The notes: a model not told the origin generated them from the sequence alone. A stretch of DNA of 64,000 nucleotides from Weissella tructae (GCF_000732905.1 NZ_CP007588.1:558001-622000); one strand, 5' to 3'. Shown: positions 19,022 to 28,640, numbered from the stretch's first letter. Made by a program: numbers and translations.

Positions 19022-19056
19022 AAAAAAGCCCCATTCATGTAATTTGAATGGGGTTT
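19022..19056 (-). terminator. Terminator of the DUF898 gene
   Basis: Read on the - strand, CCCCATTCA pairs with TGAATGGGG and is followed by CTTTTTT. Confidence 0.85.
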
Positions 19057-19062
19057 CTGTCT

Positions 19063-19392
19063 TTAATTCAAAAAGGTTGTATGTTTTGCTTTCCAATCTT
19101 CTAGCTTAATACCAACCCAGAAGCCATAAATACCTAAAGTAATGATCATTAATAGCAACCACTTAATCCAGTGTCCAAATAAACCAACGGCACTCCCATT
19201 AAATTGCATCCGATGACCTTCGATGACAGTATGATTAATTTTCCAACCATATGTCATACATAGTGCCCAAGGATACAAAATACCCAACGAGATGATTGTG
19301 ACAAATGCACCTAGCAATGTCCAAAAAATTAAAGACAACAATCCGCCATCAAAAAAGGACTTACGTCCATATTTCATTTCTGGTCCCATCAT
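19063..19392 (-). CDS. DUF898/YjgN-like membrane protein
   Basis: A 109-residue protein with two hydrophobic helices (about 16-42 and 76-96), joined by WKINHTVIEGHRMQF and followed by GIYGFWVGIKLEDW. These are landmarks of the DUF898 family (YjgN type), whose function is unknown. The start is the first of two adjacent ATG codons, placed by AAAGGAGG five bases upstream. A longer reading to 19425 would begin upstream of the ribosome binding site. It is a single gene with its own terminator, opposite to its neighbours. Confidence 0.85.
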   Translation of the reverse strand: MMGPEMKYGRKSFFDGGLLSLIFWTLLGAFVTIISLGILYPWALCMTYGWKINHTVIEGHRMQFNGSAVGLFGHWIKWLLLMIITLGIYGFWVGIKLEDWKAKHTTFLN

Positions 19393-19433
19393 AAGAACCT
19401 CCTTTATGTCTGTTAGATAAAACATCGTCTCCT

Positions 19434-19463
19434 AGTATAAATCAATATCTCAATTTTTCACAA
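19434..19463 (-). promoter_or_regulatory. Promoter of the DUF898 gene
   Basis: On the - strand, TTGTGA (19463-19458), an 18-base spacer and TATACT (19439-19434). Confidence 0.6.
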
Positions 19464-19540
19464 CATCTGATAAACAGTTTCGATACTTCAGTAATTTTAG
19501 GATATTGGCTTTGTTTAAATCAAAACCACTTGCATAACTC

Positions 19541-19587
19541 AGCCCCCATCTAGATGGTTAATACACTAACTAGATAGGTGCTTTTTT
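19541..19587 (+). terminator. Intrinsic terminator with no assigned upstream gene
   Basis: AGC-CC-ATCTAG pairs with CTAGAT-GG-GCT, with two internal mismatches, followed by TTTTTT. The nearest upstream gene is on the other strand, so the transcript it ends is not identified; a small RNA is possible. Confidence 0.55.
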
Positions 19588-19636
19588 GTTGTTTAAAATT
19601 GGACGATAAGCAACCGCCTCAAGGCTTTAGAATCTG

Positions 19637-19645
19637 TGATATAAT
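19637..19645 (+). promoter_or_regulatory. Extended -10 promoter of the mutM operon
   Basis: TGA followed by a perfect TATAAT (19640-19645). Confidence 0.7.
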
Positions 19646-19778
19646 AAGCGATAAATGTCAGGTTATTCACGTAATAGATATCTACAATTAACTACTATTT
19701 ACAATAGTTAGTATGAAAGTTAGTACGAATTGAAAACAGGTATCAGAAACCCTGTTATATCAAGGAAAGGAGCATATC

Positions 19779-20615
19779 ATGCCGGAACTTCCAGAAGTGG
19801 AAACGGTCCGTCGCGGACTAAACCGCCTAGTTAAAGGTCAAACAATTGAATCAGTCGAGGTTCGATGGGATAAGACCATCTCGAATATGACACCAGAAGA
19901 ATTTGATGCAGAAATCGCAGGACGTACGATTGAAGTGGTAGAGCGTCGTGGAAAGTACTTGTTATTCAGATTATCTGGTAAGAAAACATTGGTTTCTCAT
20001 CTAAGAATGGAAGGTGCGTACTATACGATGCCTGCAGGAACTGAACCTGGTAAGCATGATTTAGTTACTTTCAAGTTAACAGATGATATTGATTTATTCT
20101 ATCGAGATACTCGTAAATTTGGTCGTATGGCTTTAGTGAATGATACAGATGTGATGTCTGTAGCAGGATTAGCTAAGATTGGTCCTGAGCCAACCGAAGA
20201 GGCGTTAGATTTAGAATACATGGTAACCATTTTTGGTAAATCAAGAACCGCCATTAAGCCATTTTTATTAGATCAAAGTAAAATTGCGGGTATTGGTAAC
20301 ATCTATGCCGATGAAGTTTTATGGCAAACGATGATACATCCGCTGACTAAAACTAATGACGTTACACCAACGGAACTAGCCGAACTTCGTCTTAATATTA
20401 TTAACGAAATGGCTCGTTCAATTGCTCACCATGGAACAACCGTTCACAGCTTTACAGACGCCTTCGGAGAAGCTGGTGAATTCCAAAATGAACTGGATGT
20501 TTATGGACGTCACGGTGAACCTTGTTTACGCTGTGGTACCGAATTAGTCAAAATTAAAGTCGCGCAACGTGGAACAACATTCTGTCCCAAGTGTCAAATT
20601 CAAAAGGAGCCATAA
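19779..20615 (+). CDS. mutM: Formamidopyrimidine-DNA glycosylase MutM (Fpg)
   Basis: A 278-residue base-excision repair enzyme that removes 8-oxoguanine and cuts the abasic site. The N terminus MPELPEVETV provides the catalytic Pro2 and Glu3. The helix-two-turn-helix includes KIAGIGNIYADE. The C-terminal zinc finger has two CxxC pairs, CLRC and CPKC. Length is standard. It heads an operon with coaE, dnaB and dnaI. Its stop overlaps the coaE start by one base. The usual firmicute order polA-mutM-coaE is kept, though here csbD and DUF898 lie between polA and mutM. Confidence 0.97.
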   Translation: MPELPEVETVRRGLNRLVKGQTIESVEVRWDKTISNMTPEEFDAEIAGRTIEVVERRGKYLLFRLSGKKTLVSHLRMEGAYYTMPAGTEPGKHDLVTFKLTDDIDLFYRDTRKFGRMALVNDTDVMSVAGLAKIGPEPTEEALDLEYMVTIFGKSRTAIKPFLLDQSKIAGIGNIYADEVLWQTMIHPLTKTNDVTPTELAELRLNIINEMARSIAHHGTTVHSFTDAFGEAGEFQNELDVYGRHGEPCLRCGTELVKIKVAQRGTTFCPKCQIQKEP

Positions 20616-21208
20616 TGTATAAGTTAGGCTTAACAGGCGGTATCGCAACAGGTAAATCAACCGTTGTATCCTATCTAAAGGAACAAAACATTCCTGTAAT
20701 TGATGCAGATGAAGTCGCACATGATTTACTAGCTAATGATGTAGCCTTATTGGCGGAATTACGTCATGCATTCGGTGATGACATTTTTATCGATGACATT
20801 TTATCACGACCTGCATTAGGTAAACGTGTTTTCGGTGACGAAGATGCATTACAAACATTGAATAGCATTACGCATCCACGTATCTATCAACGAATTGAAG
20901 ATTTAGGGACAAAGTCTGCAGAAACAGGGGCAAATTTAGTCGTATATGACATTCCTTTGTTATTGGAAACAACTCCGAAAATGCATTTTGATGGTATTAT
21001 GGTGGTTGCAATCGATACAAAGACCCAATTAAGCCGATTAATGGCCCGAAACAATCTTTCAAAAGAGGATGCACAAAAAAGAATTGCTGCACAAATGCCC
21101 ATTCAAGATAAAGTTGCGTTAGCTGACTTTGTCATTGATAATAGCGGCACACGCGCAGAAACCTACACTCAGGTTGCGCACGTTTTAACAACAATATCAA
21201 ATCAATAA
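20615..21208 (+). CDS. coaE: Dephospho-CoA kinase CoaE
   Basis: A 197-residue kinase that catalyses the last step of CoA synthesis, phosphorylating the ribose 3'-OH of dephospho-CoA. The P-loop is GGIATGKST at residues 8-16, followed by the DADEVAHDL substrate region and YDIPLLLE. ATG 20615 overlaps the mutM stop codon (TAATG) and follows AAGGAG, so it is preferred to the in-frame codon at 20591. Confidence 0.96.
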   Translation: MYKLGLTGGIATGKSTVVSYLKEQNIPVIDADEVAHDLLANDVALLAELRHAFGDDIFIDDILSRPALGKRVFGDEDALQTLNSITHPRIYQRIEDLGTKSAETGANLVVYDIPLLLETTPKMHFDGIMVVAIDTKTQLSRLMARNNLSKEDAQKRIAAQMPIQDKVALADFVIDNSGTRAETYTQVAHVLTTISNQ

Positions 21209-21232
21209 CCCACACATTAAGAGGAGGTCAGC

Positions 21233-22555
21233 ATGGTTGCTTTTGCTTTACACCAACGTTATCACTTACAGCACTCCGCTGACTTAACAACAGAACAAAT
21301 TACGGCATTAACCCAAGTTTATTTGCCAATTATTGGGCATGATGCCTTTGTTCTATACATGTACTGGCAAACATCGCCACATTCAACCGAATTACGTAAT
21401 CATACACAATTGATGAACATGACCAACCTAGGTTTAAAGACATTTGAAAACAGTCGTCATCAATTAGAAGGTTTGGGTCTAATCAAAACATATGAACAAC
21501 CGCTATCTGCAGAAACGCAATGGACATATGTCTTACAAAACCCCATGACTATGACACAATTCTTGTCTGATCGTCTGTTGACTAGTTTATTGACACATTA
21601 CATTGGGGAAGCCGCTGTTACACAACTCGTGACTACTGCGCAAATGCAAGCAGTGGAACCTGCGGGTAAAAATGTGTCACGTTCATTCTTTGATATTATT
21701 GGAGATAATGCATTCACACCATTAAGCCAAGCACCATTAGTACATCAACCAACACCAACGCTAACGAAAGTTAGTCAAAGTGACCAATTAGATCTAAAAT
21801 TAATGGCCCAAATGTTATCATCATTCTCTGTTTCAATGGCAGAATTGAAAGCAAAAGAGAGTGAGCTTTTAATTGAGAAAAAGCTATATGGTTTGACTGA
21901 TACGGACCTGGTTCGTTTAATTCAACAGCATGTAAATCTAGATAAGACAATTGATATTACTAATTTACGTAAAACGCTTCAAAAAACAGTCACGGCGCAA
22001 CAAAAGAAGCCATTACAACAACCATCACCGGCATCAACTTCTGGTAGTTCTGGCATTGAACAAGCAAAAACGACACCTAAAACAGCATCTGATATGTTGA
22101 TGCAACAAGTCCGTACCGCAAGTCCAATTACATTCTTACAAGCCTTAAGGCAACGTAATAATGGTTTCATTACAGACGCAGAAGTGAAGTTATTGAATGA
22201 TATTGCACAATTAAACACATTACCTAGTGAAGTGATTAATGTCCTCTTGTTTGAATTAACAGTCACACAAAAGAAGACGACCATTAATCGTAATTATATG
22301 CAGGCGATTGTCAATGATTGGGCACAAGCACAAATCAAAGATGCGCCGGCAGCTTTTGAGTATTTAAAAGCGCGTTCAAGTAAACAACGTGAACAAACAC
22401 AGAAACCTAAAACATACTACAATCAACCTAATCGCCGTCATGTTCAAGAACAACGACCTGATTGGGAGAAACAAACGGTTGCCAAAGTATCTAATGCAGA
22501 TAAAGAAGCCGCTGCAAAGTTATTAGCTGAATTCGGCAGCGAAACAAAGGAGTAA
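21233..22555 (+). CDS. dnaB: Replication initiation and membrane attachment protein DnaB
   Basis: A 440-residue firmicute primosome protein. With DnaD and DnaI it helps load the replicative helicase DnaC onto origin and restart DNA. The sequence has no enzymatic motif but shows the DnaB/DnaD type winged-helix start (about 15-110) and the late DDBH2-like segment (about 290-370, including RNNGFITDAEVKLLNDI). The Gln/Thr-rich stretch near 255-280 is a linker. Assignment is supported by direct coupling with dnaI, three bases downstream. GAGGAGG precedes the ATG. Confidence 0.93.
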   Translation: MVAFALHQRYHLQHSADLTTEQITALTQVYLPIIGHDAFVLYMYWQTSPHSTELRNHTQLMNMTNLGLKTFENSRHQLEGLGLIKTYEQPLSAETQWTYVLQNPMTMTQFLSDRLLTSLLTHYIGEAAVTQLVTTAQMQAVEPAGKNVSRSFFDIIGDNAFTPLSQAPLVHQPTPTLTKVSQSDQLDLKLMAQMLSSFSVSMAELKAKESELLIEKKLYGLTDTDLVRLIQQHVNLDKTIDITNLRKTLQKTVTAQQKKPLQQPSPASTSGSSGIEQAKTTPKTASDMLMQQVRTASPITFLQALRQRNNGFITDAEVKLLNDIAQLNTLPSEVINVLLFELTVTQKKTTINRNYMQAIVNDWAQAQIKDAPAAFEYLKARSSKQREQTQKPKTYYNQPNRRHVQEQRPDWEKQTVAKVSNADKEAAAKLLAEFGSETKE

Positions 22556-22558
22556 GAT

Positions 22559-23515
22559 ATGGGAGATCAACCGCAAGGACTTACAAGTATGGGTGACATG
22601 CTTAAAGAAATCATGGATCATCAAGGTCTAACAGGTCCATTCGCTGAAATTCAAAAAAGTGTACTGGATGATGTTGAAGTTCGGCAATTTTTGAATGAAC
22701 ACAATGATCAAATTGATGCAGATATGATTCGACGCGATTTTTCAGTACTTTTTGAATATGTCGACCAACGCGACCGTGCCAACAATGGGCAATTCGTGGT
22801 TCATCGTGGATATAAGCCAGTATTGGCTTTTAATGACCATCAAATCACGGTCTTGTATCAACCTGATGAAGAAAGTCTACAACAGCGTCAACATCAACAA
22901 ACGGCAAAGCTTGTGCAAACAGTGGCCATGTCTGACAAGATGGTCGCACGTGCCTCATTAACTGACTTTTCAATGGATGATGATGAACAAGCCTTAGCGG
23001 TCGTTGCGGTGATTAATTTTATTCGTCAATACGATCCTAAGTCACCAACTTACCAAAAAGGACTTTATATCCAAGGTCCTTATGGGGTTGGGAAGACACA
23101 TTTGATGGCTGCAATGGCTAATGCATTTGCACAAAAGAATGTTCCGGTAACATTAGTTCATTTTCCAAGCTTTATTAATGAATTAAAGGCAAGTTTTGAT
23201 AAACCAGGTATCAGTTTAACTGATCAATTAACAACCATTAAACAAGTGCCGATTCTAGTCATTGATGACATTGGCGCAGAATCATTGTCTGCTTGGAGTC
23301 GTGATGATATTTTAGCCGTTATCCTAGAATATCGTATGCAAAACGAACTCCCAACATTTTTCACATCTAATTTCTCAATGGATGCCTTAGAAAAAGATTT
23401 CTTGCCATTTTCAAAGGATGGTAAAGAACCTGTGAAGGCTGACCGTTTAATGCAACGTATCCGTTTCTTAGCCTCAGAAACACCGATGCATGGACAAAAT
23501 AAGCGTCTGTCATAA
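22559..23515 (+). CDS. dnaI: Primosomal helicase loader DnaI
   Basis: A 318-residue AAA+ protein that loads the replicative helicase. The N-terminal domain (about 1-135) binds helicase. The C-terminal ATPase has Walker A GPYGVGKT at 173-180, Walker B ILVIDDIGAE near 236 and the sensor region TFFTSNFS. It lies between dnaB and two YibE/F genes with one-base overlaps or short gaps, implying one operon. Confidence 0.95.
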   Translation: MGDQPQGLTSMGDMLKEIMDHQGLTGPFAEIQKSVLDDVEVRQFLNEHNDQIDADMIRRDFSVLFEYVDQRDRANNGQFVVHRGYKPVLAFNDHQITVLYQPDEESLQQRQHQQTAKLVQTVAMSDKMVARASLTDFSMDDDEQALAVVAVINFIRQYDPKSPTYQKGLYIQGPYGVGKTHLMAAMANAFAQKNVPVTLVHFPSFINELKASFDKPGISLTDQLTTIKQVPILVIDDIGAESLSAWSRDDILAVILEYRMQNELPTFFTSNFSMDALEKDFLPFSKDGKEPVKADRLMQRIRFLASETPMHGQNKRLS

Positions 23516-24615
23516 TGCAGCGCAAATCATTAACATTTTTGCGTCCCTGGCTGTTACTCTTACTTGTGACACTGGGGACGTTTGTGTTTTTAAAGCATGA
23601 TGCTTTTTTATACACACAACCCATTGCACAAGTTACTGATACCAAAATCACTGAGGCAAACGAAGTAAGTGACCAATTTGGTAATCAAGTTACTCAATCT
23701 AAACAAGCTGTGGCGGCAACCTTATTAAACGGTCCTGAAAAAGGACAGTCAATTTCATTGGAACATGAATTTGATACTTCAGGTGCACTGTATACAAAAC
23801 TACAACCAAAAGAACAATTGTTTGTCCTACATCGAGAAGGGCAAACATGGCAGGTACAAAATCTTAAACGTGATCATCTGTGGATCCCCATGTTGGTCTT
23901 TATTTTAGGAGCTATGTTTATTTTATTTGGTAAAAACAGCTATCGAATTGCCTTAGCTACATTAATGAACGTTTGTTTATTTATGTTTTTCTTGTTTTTG
24001 GACCTGAAATTGCCTAATCCTAACGTCTTTCAGGTGTTTATTGTCTTTGCATTAGGAGCAACCTTACTGACAACCGGAATTATTCTTGGTTTTAAAAGTA
24101 GAAGCGCTTGGATTATCAATCTAACGGTTATAACAACGAGTATTGTGACGATGGCACTATCATTTCTTGTTTTTTATCTGACTGGTCAAAAGGGCATTTA
24201 CTATGAACATATGGATTTTGTAACGCAAGATCCGGCTAGTTTATTTCTTGCGATGACATTGGTCGGATTACTTGGCGCTGTACTAGATGAAGCCACAGAT
24301 ATTACGGTGACGATTGACGCGTTACTTGAGGTCCGACCTGATATGAGTTGGCAAGCAATCGTTCAAGCTGGGCGAGAAGTAGGGCAAACCATCTTTGGGG
24401 CTTTAAATAATGTTTTGCTGTTGATATTTATCGCCGAACAAATCCCTCTAGCAGTCCTATACCTAAGAAACGGTAATTCCTGGGATTACACCTTTAAAGC
24501 AACATTGTCCCTTGGCTTTATTCAAACATTGATTAGTGCCATTGGTATCGTTATTACAGTACCCATTTGTCTAGGATTTATCTTATTATTCCGCCGTAAG
24601 AGAGGGGGACGCTAA
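23515..24615 (+). CDS. YibE/F family membrane protein (first)
   Basis: A 366-residue protein of the YibE/F family. It has an N-terminal signal-anchor helix (about 10-26), an extracytoplasmic part to about residue 122, then seven or so hydrophobic helices ending in RRKRGGR. The LGAVLDEATDITVTID segment is a family landmark. The function of YibE/F proteins is not established. The ATG overlaps the dnaI stop by one base and the next gene overlaps its stop, so the pair probably works as one unit. Confidence 0.85.
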   Translation: MQRKSLTFLRPWLLLLLVTLGTFVFLKHDAFLYTQPIAQVTDTKITEANEVSDQFGNQVTQSKQAVAATLLNGPEKGQSISLEHEFDTSGALYTKLQPKEQLFVLHREGQTWQVQNLKRDHLWIPMLVFILGAMFILFGKNSYRIALATLMNVCLFMFFLFLDLKLPNPNVFQVFIVFALGATLLTTGIILGFKSRSAWIINLTVITTSIVTMALSFLVFYLTGQKGIYYEHMDFVTQDPASLFLAMTLVGLLGAVLDEATDITVTIDALLEVRPDMSWQAIVQAGREVGQTIFGALNNVLLLIFIAEQIPLAVLYLRNGNSWDYTFKATLSLGFIQTLISAIGIVITVPICLGFILLFRRKRGGR

Positions 24616-25364
24616 TGACAGTTATGTTTGTACTAAGTGTTATTTTATTTGTGTTGATGTGGCTTATTGGCGGACTTAAAGGTTTGGGAGCGTTCTTTAG
24701 TTTAGGGATTAACATCCTGATACTAGTCGTGTTAACAACACTCTTAAGTTGGGGCTTTAATTTATATATTGTGGTCGGTTTAGGCGCTATTATGATTTTG
24801 ACGGTGACGATTATTAGTTCTGGGGCAGACGAAGATACTGCAACAACCGCAATGATTGTTAGTACCTTCATTATGATCATTTTAATCGTGTTGATTGTGC
24901 CAATCGTGACCTATACGAAAGCATTTGGTTTTGCGGGTGAACATGCATCGATGTTAGAAAGTTTGTCACTAACCATTCCGGTTAATTTCATGAACTTAAC
25001 CATCGCTGCAACATTATTGGCCACATTAGGTGCGATTTCTGAAGCAACGGTAGCCTTTGTTGCCGCAACACACATTATTTATCGTGATGCCCCTGGACAA
25101 AAATTTAACGAGCTATATCAAGCAAGTCAAAAAGCAGGAATTGCGATAGTCGGGACAGCACTAAATACTGTTCTATTTGGTTTCTTTGCAAGTTTCTTAG
25201 GAGCAGCACTCGTCTTTGCCAAACTACAATATAGCTTGGCAGAAATTATCAATGCTAAACTATTTGTAGCAACGATGTTGTCCGTTCTATTTGCTATTTT
25301 AGGAGTATTGCTCGTATTCCCAATCACATTAATCTGTTTTTATTATCAACGCCAAGATTCTTAG
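24615..25364 (+). CDS. YibE/F family membrane protein (second)
   Basis: A 249-residue polytopic protein, the companion of the preceding gene. It has about six to seven hydrophobic helices and the family segment TLGAISEATVAFVAA. Two tandem YibE/F genes after dnaI are common in lactic acid bacteria. The one-base overlap (TAATG) with the first gene implies coupling. No catalytic motif is visible and the substrate is unknown. Confidence 0.85.
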   Translation: MTVMFVLSVILFVLMWLIGGLKGLGAFFSLGINILILVVLTTLLSWGFNLYIVVGLGAIMILTVTIISSGADEDTATTAMIVSTFIMIILIVLIVPIVTYTKAFGFAGEHASMLESLSLTIPVNFMNLTIAATLLATLGAISEATVAFVAATHIIYRDAPGQKFNELYQASQKAGIAIVGTALNTVLFGFFASFLGAALVFAKLQYSLAEIINAKLFVATMLSVLFAILGVLLVFPITLICFYYQRQDS

Positions 25365-25405
25365 GTTAAAAGTCGTGAAACAGCGGTATATGACCGGTGA
25401 AAGTA

Positions 25406-25414
25406 TGCTAAAAT
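25406..25414 (+). promoter_or_regulatory. Extended -10 promoter of the ArlRS-like operon
   Basis: TGC followed by TAAAAT (25409-25414), about 52 bases before the regulator gene. Confidence 0.5.
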
Positions 25415-25466
25415 AAATGTGAATAAATGAATCTATAGGATTCAGAAGAAAGTTTAGGTAAATGAG

Positions 25467-26162
25467 ATGACCAATAACGTATTGATTATTGAAGATGAAG
25501 ATAACTTGGCACGCTTTGTAGAATTAGAACTACAACATGAAGGGTATGCCACGCAAATCAAAGACAATGGCCGCAGCGGGTTGGATGAAGCTCTTGCGAA
25601 TAACTATGATTTAATCTTGCTCGATTTGATGTTACCTGAACTAAGTGGGCTTGAGGTAGCACGTCGACTTCGTGAAGTGAAAAACACACCAATTATTATG
25701 ATGACCGCACGTGATTCTGTATTGGATCGTGTATCTGGTCTAGACTATGGGGCAGATGATTATGTTGTTAAGCCATTTGCCATTGAAGAATTATTGGCGC
25801 GTTCACGTGCATTACTACGTCGAATTGATATTGAGACGGTTGAACATGGTACAACTAAGAGCGTTGTGACATACCGTGACTTAACAATTGAAAAAGAAAA
25901 TCGTATTGTTCGTCGTGGCGATGAAATTATTAACTTAACAAAACGCGAATATGAACTGTTGTTGATTTTGATGGAGAATGTCAACGTTGTACAATCACGG
26001 GAAGAATTACTAAAGAATGTTTGGGGCTACGATGCTGATATTGAAACAAATGTCGTCGATGTTTACATTCGTTACTTGCGTAATAAGATTGATCAACCAG
26101 GCGCTGGACAAGTGTCTTACATTCAAACAGTTCGTGGGACTGGGTATGTTATGCGTCAGTAG
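25467..26162 (+). CDS. OmpR-family response regulator, ArlR/LisR/CsrR-like
   Basis: A 231-residue response regulator. The receiver has Glu9/Asp10, phospho-acceptor Asp53 (LLDLMLPELSG) and Lys in VVKPF. The C-terminal winged helix (about 135-228) has NLTKREYELL and QTVRGTGYVM. The EDEDNLARFVELEL start resembles ArlR, LisR and CsrR of low-GC Gram-positives. Targets cannot be read from the window. The kinase follows after 16 bases. Confidence 0.92.
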   Translation: MTNNVLIIEDEDNLARFVELELQHEGYATQIKDNGRSGLDEALANNYDLILLDLMLPELSGLEVARRLREVKNTPIIMMTARDSVLDRVSGLDYGADDYVVKPFAIEELLARSRALLRRIDIETVEHGTTKSVVTYRDLTIEKENRIVRRGDEIINLTKREYELLLILMENVNVVQSREELLKNVWGYDADIETNVVDVYIRYLRNKIDQPGAGQVSYIQTVRGTGYVMRQ

Positions 26163-26178
26163 ACGATAGGGAGAACTA

Positions 26179-27618
26179 ATGGCTATTTTAAAACCCATTA
26201 CAAAAAAAACACCTGACAATCAACCGATTTCCTTACAAAGGAAATGGACTTTTGGATCTATTGTCGGTGTTTTTTTTGTATTCATTACCTTTGCTTGGTT
26301 TTTAGTAATTGCATTTTCAAATCAATTAATCCAAACCGAAAAATCTAATCTAACGACATCAATGGGTACAGTTGTAACCGAATTACAGCATCTGAATACA
26401 TCAGACTTAACACTTAAAGATGTTGACCGTTTAAACGCAACGATGTCACCAGCGATGCAGCAAATCACCCGTGCAGATTATGAATATTCTGTTTATAACC
26501 AAGCGGGCGAACAAATTTTTCCAATAAATCCTGCCAAATATGATTTCCAGAAAAGTAAATCATTTAGTGTTCAAGAAACACGCCAGGGCAGTGAAACTCA
26601 TTTGATTGCAAAACAAGCGTTATACAATCAAGATGGTGAATTAATTGGATATCTCCAAGGTGTTAATACATTAGCAACTTTGCACGCCACCTTTAAACGT
26701 ATTTACTTAATTATTGTCGTCTCAATTGTTTTAGGCTTAATTTTGTTATCTATCTGGAATTACTGGTTGGTTAATTATCTTATTCAACCAGTTCGTGATA
26801 TGACTAATCTTGCTGATGAAATTCGGAATGATCCAAGCTCACCTAAACGTGTCACGATTACAACAAAGCACAATGATGAATTAACGGGATTAGCATCACT
26901 TTTGAATAGTATGTTAGACCAAATTCAAACATTCATCACCCAGCAACAACAATTCGTGGAAGACGTCTCTCATGAATTACGAACTCCTGTGGCAATTGTC
27001 AAAGGACATATGGAATTACTTAATCGTTGGGGAAAGGACGACCCTAAAATCTTAGCGGAATCTATTGAAGCATCGTTACAAGAAATTTCTCGTATGCAAG
27101 GCTTGATTCAAGAAATGCTAGATATGACACGTGCCGATCAAGTCGAGATTGCTTTTAAAAAGGAGCATACCGATCTACGACAAGTCGTAAAAGCGGTGTT
27201 CGGTAACTATCAAATGATTACACCGGACTTTACTTTTTATCTAGATGATGACTTGAATAAGCCAACTTTTGTAAATATGAGTCGCGATCACTTGGAACAA
27301 ATTTTGATTATTCTAACTGACAATGCGGTTAAGTATAGTCAAACACGCCATGAAATTCACTTTGCAATGTCTAAAAATGGCCATTTTGTAGAAGTTGCTA
27401 TTCAAGACTTTGGTGAGGGACTTTCTACTGAAGATGCGAAGCACGTCTTTGATCGTTTTTACCGTGTTGACAAAGCGCGTTCACGTAAGCAAGGTGGAAA
27501 TGGCCTAGGCTTAAGTATTGCGCAGAAATTAGTTGAAGGTTACGGTGGTGAAATTTGGTTAGAATCAGCATTAGGTGAAGGTTCTATTTTCCATTTGAAA
27601 TTACCTATTAACAAATAA
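26179..27618 (+). CDS. Sensor histidine kinase, ArlS/LisK-like
   Basis: A 479-residue membrane kinase. Two transmembrane helices (about 28-48 and 175-195) flank an extracytoplasmic domain of about 125 residues. A HAMP domain (about 198-250) is followed by the His-containing DVSHELRTPV (His265) and an ATPase domain with DNAVKYS, DFGEGLS and GGNGLGLSIAQ. It is the clear partner of the preceding regulator. ArlS/LisK relatives respond to envelope stress; the signal here is unknown. Confidence 0.92.
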   Translation: MAILKPITKKTPDNQPISLQRKWTFGSIVGVFFVFITFAWFLVIAFSNQLIQTEKSNLTTSMGTVVTELQHLNTSDLTLKDVDRLNATMSPAMQQITRADYEYSVYNQAGEQIFPINPAKYDFQKSKSFSVQETRQGSETHLIAKQALYNQDGELIGYLQGVNTLATLHATFKRIYLIIVVSIVLGLILLSIWNYWLVNYLIQPVRDMTNLADEIRNDPSSPKRVTITTKHNDELTGLASLLNSMLDQIQTFITQQQQFVEDVSHELRTPVAIVKGHMELLNRWGKDDPKILAESIEASLQEISRMQGLIQEMLDMTRADQVEIAFKKEHTDLRQVVKAVFGNYQMITPDFTFYLDDDLNKPTFVNMSRDHLEQILIILTDNAVKYSQTRHEIHFAMSKNGHFVEVAIQDFGEGLSTEDAKHVFDRFYRVDKARSRKQGGNGLGLSIAQKLVEGYGGEIWLESALGEGSIFHLKLPINK

Positions 27619-27635
27619 AATAAGGAAGTAATATT

Positions 27636-28640
27636 ATGATTATTCGCCACGCAATCTTACACATTATCGATAAAGATTCTGGTAACTTAATTGCATCGCA
27701 AGACGAGATGTCTTTAGATACACCTACCGTTCATGATTATTTGGCTGGTATCATTAACAAATTTGACCAAGGTGATTTCAAGCCTGGGCAATTAACGGAT
27801 GCTGATTACTTGGGCCAGATGGTCAACGCGGATAGTGATGTATCGTTTGTAGAACGTTCTACGCAATTAGCTGAAAAATTATTCGCCATTATTGCTGCAA
27901 GTCCAGATGTGCCGGCCGGTGATCTATTCTTCGTTGAATACGCTGAAGGGCAAGATGATTTTTTCGCCATTCTAAAAATGAACTTGGCACCGCACTATAC
28001 TCACATGGTTGATTATCGTGAAAACGATCTCGTTAACCAAGTTATTTTAAACCAAGCGATTTTGCCGGATCCTACACAACGTGTTCAAGAAGGGGTCGTT
28101 GTTAACTTGATGACTGGTGAATTCCAATTAATCGAAAAACAATACATCATCGATGGGCATCGTGTGAATTATTTCTCTGAGAAATTCTTAGAAGTGGAAC
28201 CAGCAGAATCTACAAAGGACAATATCAAAACAATTAAACAAACCGTTAAAAAGGTTGCGAACAAATTTGATATTCCTGAGCACGAAGCATTTTCTAAGAC
28301 ACAAGATGCTATTTTAGAAAGTATGCATGATAATAACGGTGACGTTCGTACCTCAGATATTGCAGATGCGGTTTTCTCTGGTAATGTTGCCGCAAAAGAA
28401 GCGTATACTGAAATTGCGACAGATAAGTCACTAGATGATACATTTACTGTGCCAAACCAACAAGCATATGAAAAGAAGTACCAAGTACAACGCTTTAAAT
28501 TAGATTCTGGTATTGAAATTGCTATTCCAGCTGATATTTATCAGGATAAAAATAAAATCGAATTTATTAATAATCCTGATGGTAGTATGTCACTTGTTAT
28601 CAAGGATATCGAATCAATTATTAATAAATTTACATCATAA
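27636..28640 (+). CDS. Nucleoid-associated protein, NA37 family
   Basis: A 334-residue protein matching the 37-kDa nucleoid-associated (NdpA/YejK-type) family in its start IIRHAILHIIDK and in the FFVEYAEGQDDFFAILKM region. Family members bind DNA; the role in lactic acid bacteria is not defined. There is no membrane segment. It follows the ArlS-like gene after 17 bases with AAGGAAG before the ATG, so it is probably the third gene of that operon. The family call rests on overall pattern, not on a catalytic motif. Confidence 0.75.
   Translation: MIIRHAILHIIDKDSGNLIASQDEMSLDTPTVHDYLAGIINKFDQGDFKPGQLTDADYLGQMVNADSDVSFVERSTQLAEKLFAIIAASPDVPAGDLFFVEYAEGQDDFFAILKMNLAPHYTHMVDYRENDLVNQVILNQAILPDPTQRVQEGVVVNLMTGEFQLIEKQYIIDGHRVNYFSEKFLEVEPAESTKDNIKTIKQTVKKVANKFDIPEHEAFSKTQDAILESMHDNNGDVRTSDIADAVFSGNVAAKEAYTEIATDKSLDDTFTVPNQQAYEKKYQVQRFKLDSGIEIAIPADIYQDKNKIEFINNPDGSMSLVIKDIESIINKFTS

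Larger units (their letters stand above)
19393..19778. other. Intergenic region between DUF898 and mutM
   Basis: It holds the - strand promoter of the DUF898 gene, an unassigned + strand terminator (19541-19587), the extended -10 promoter of mutM (19637-19645) and a leader of about 127 bases before mutM. The leader has two small inverted repeats (AACTACTATT-TAC-AATAGTTAG near 19690 and AACAGG with CCTGTT near 19735). No convincing ORF was seen. Confidence 0.6.
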
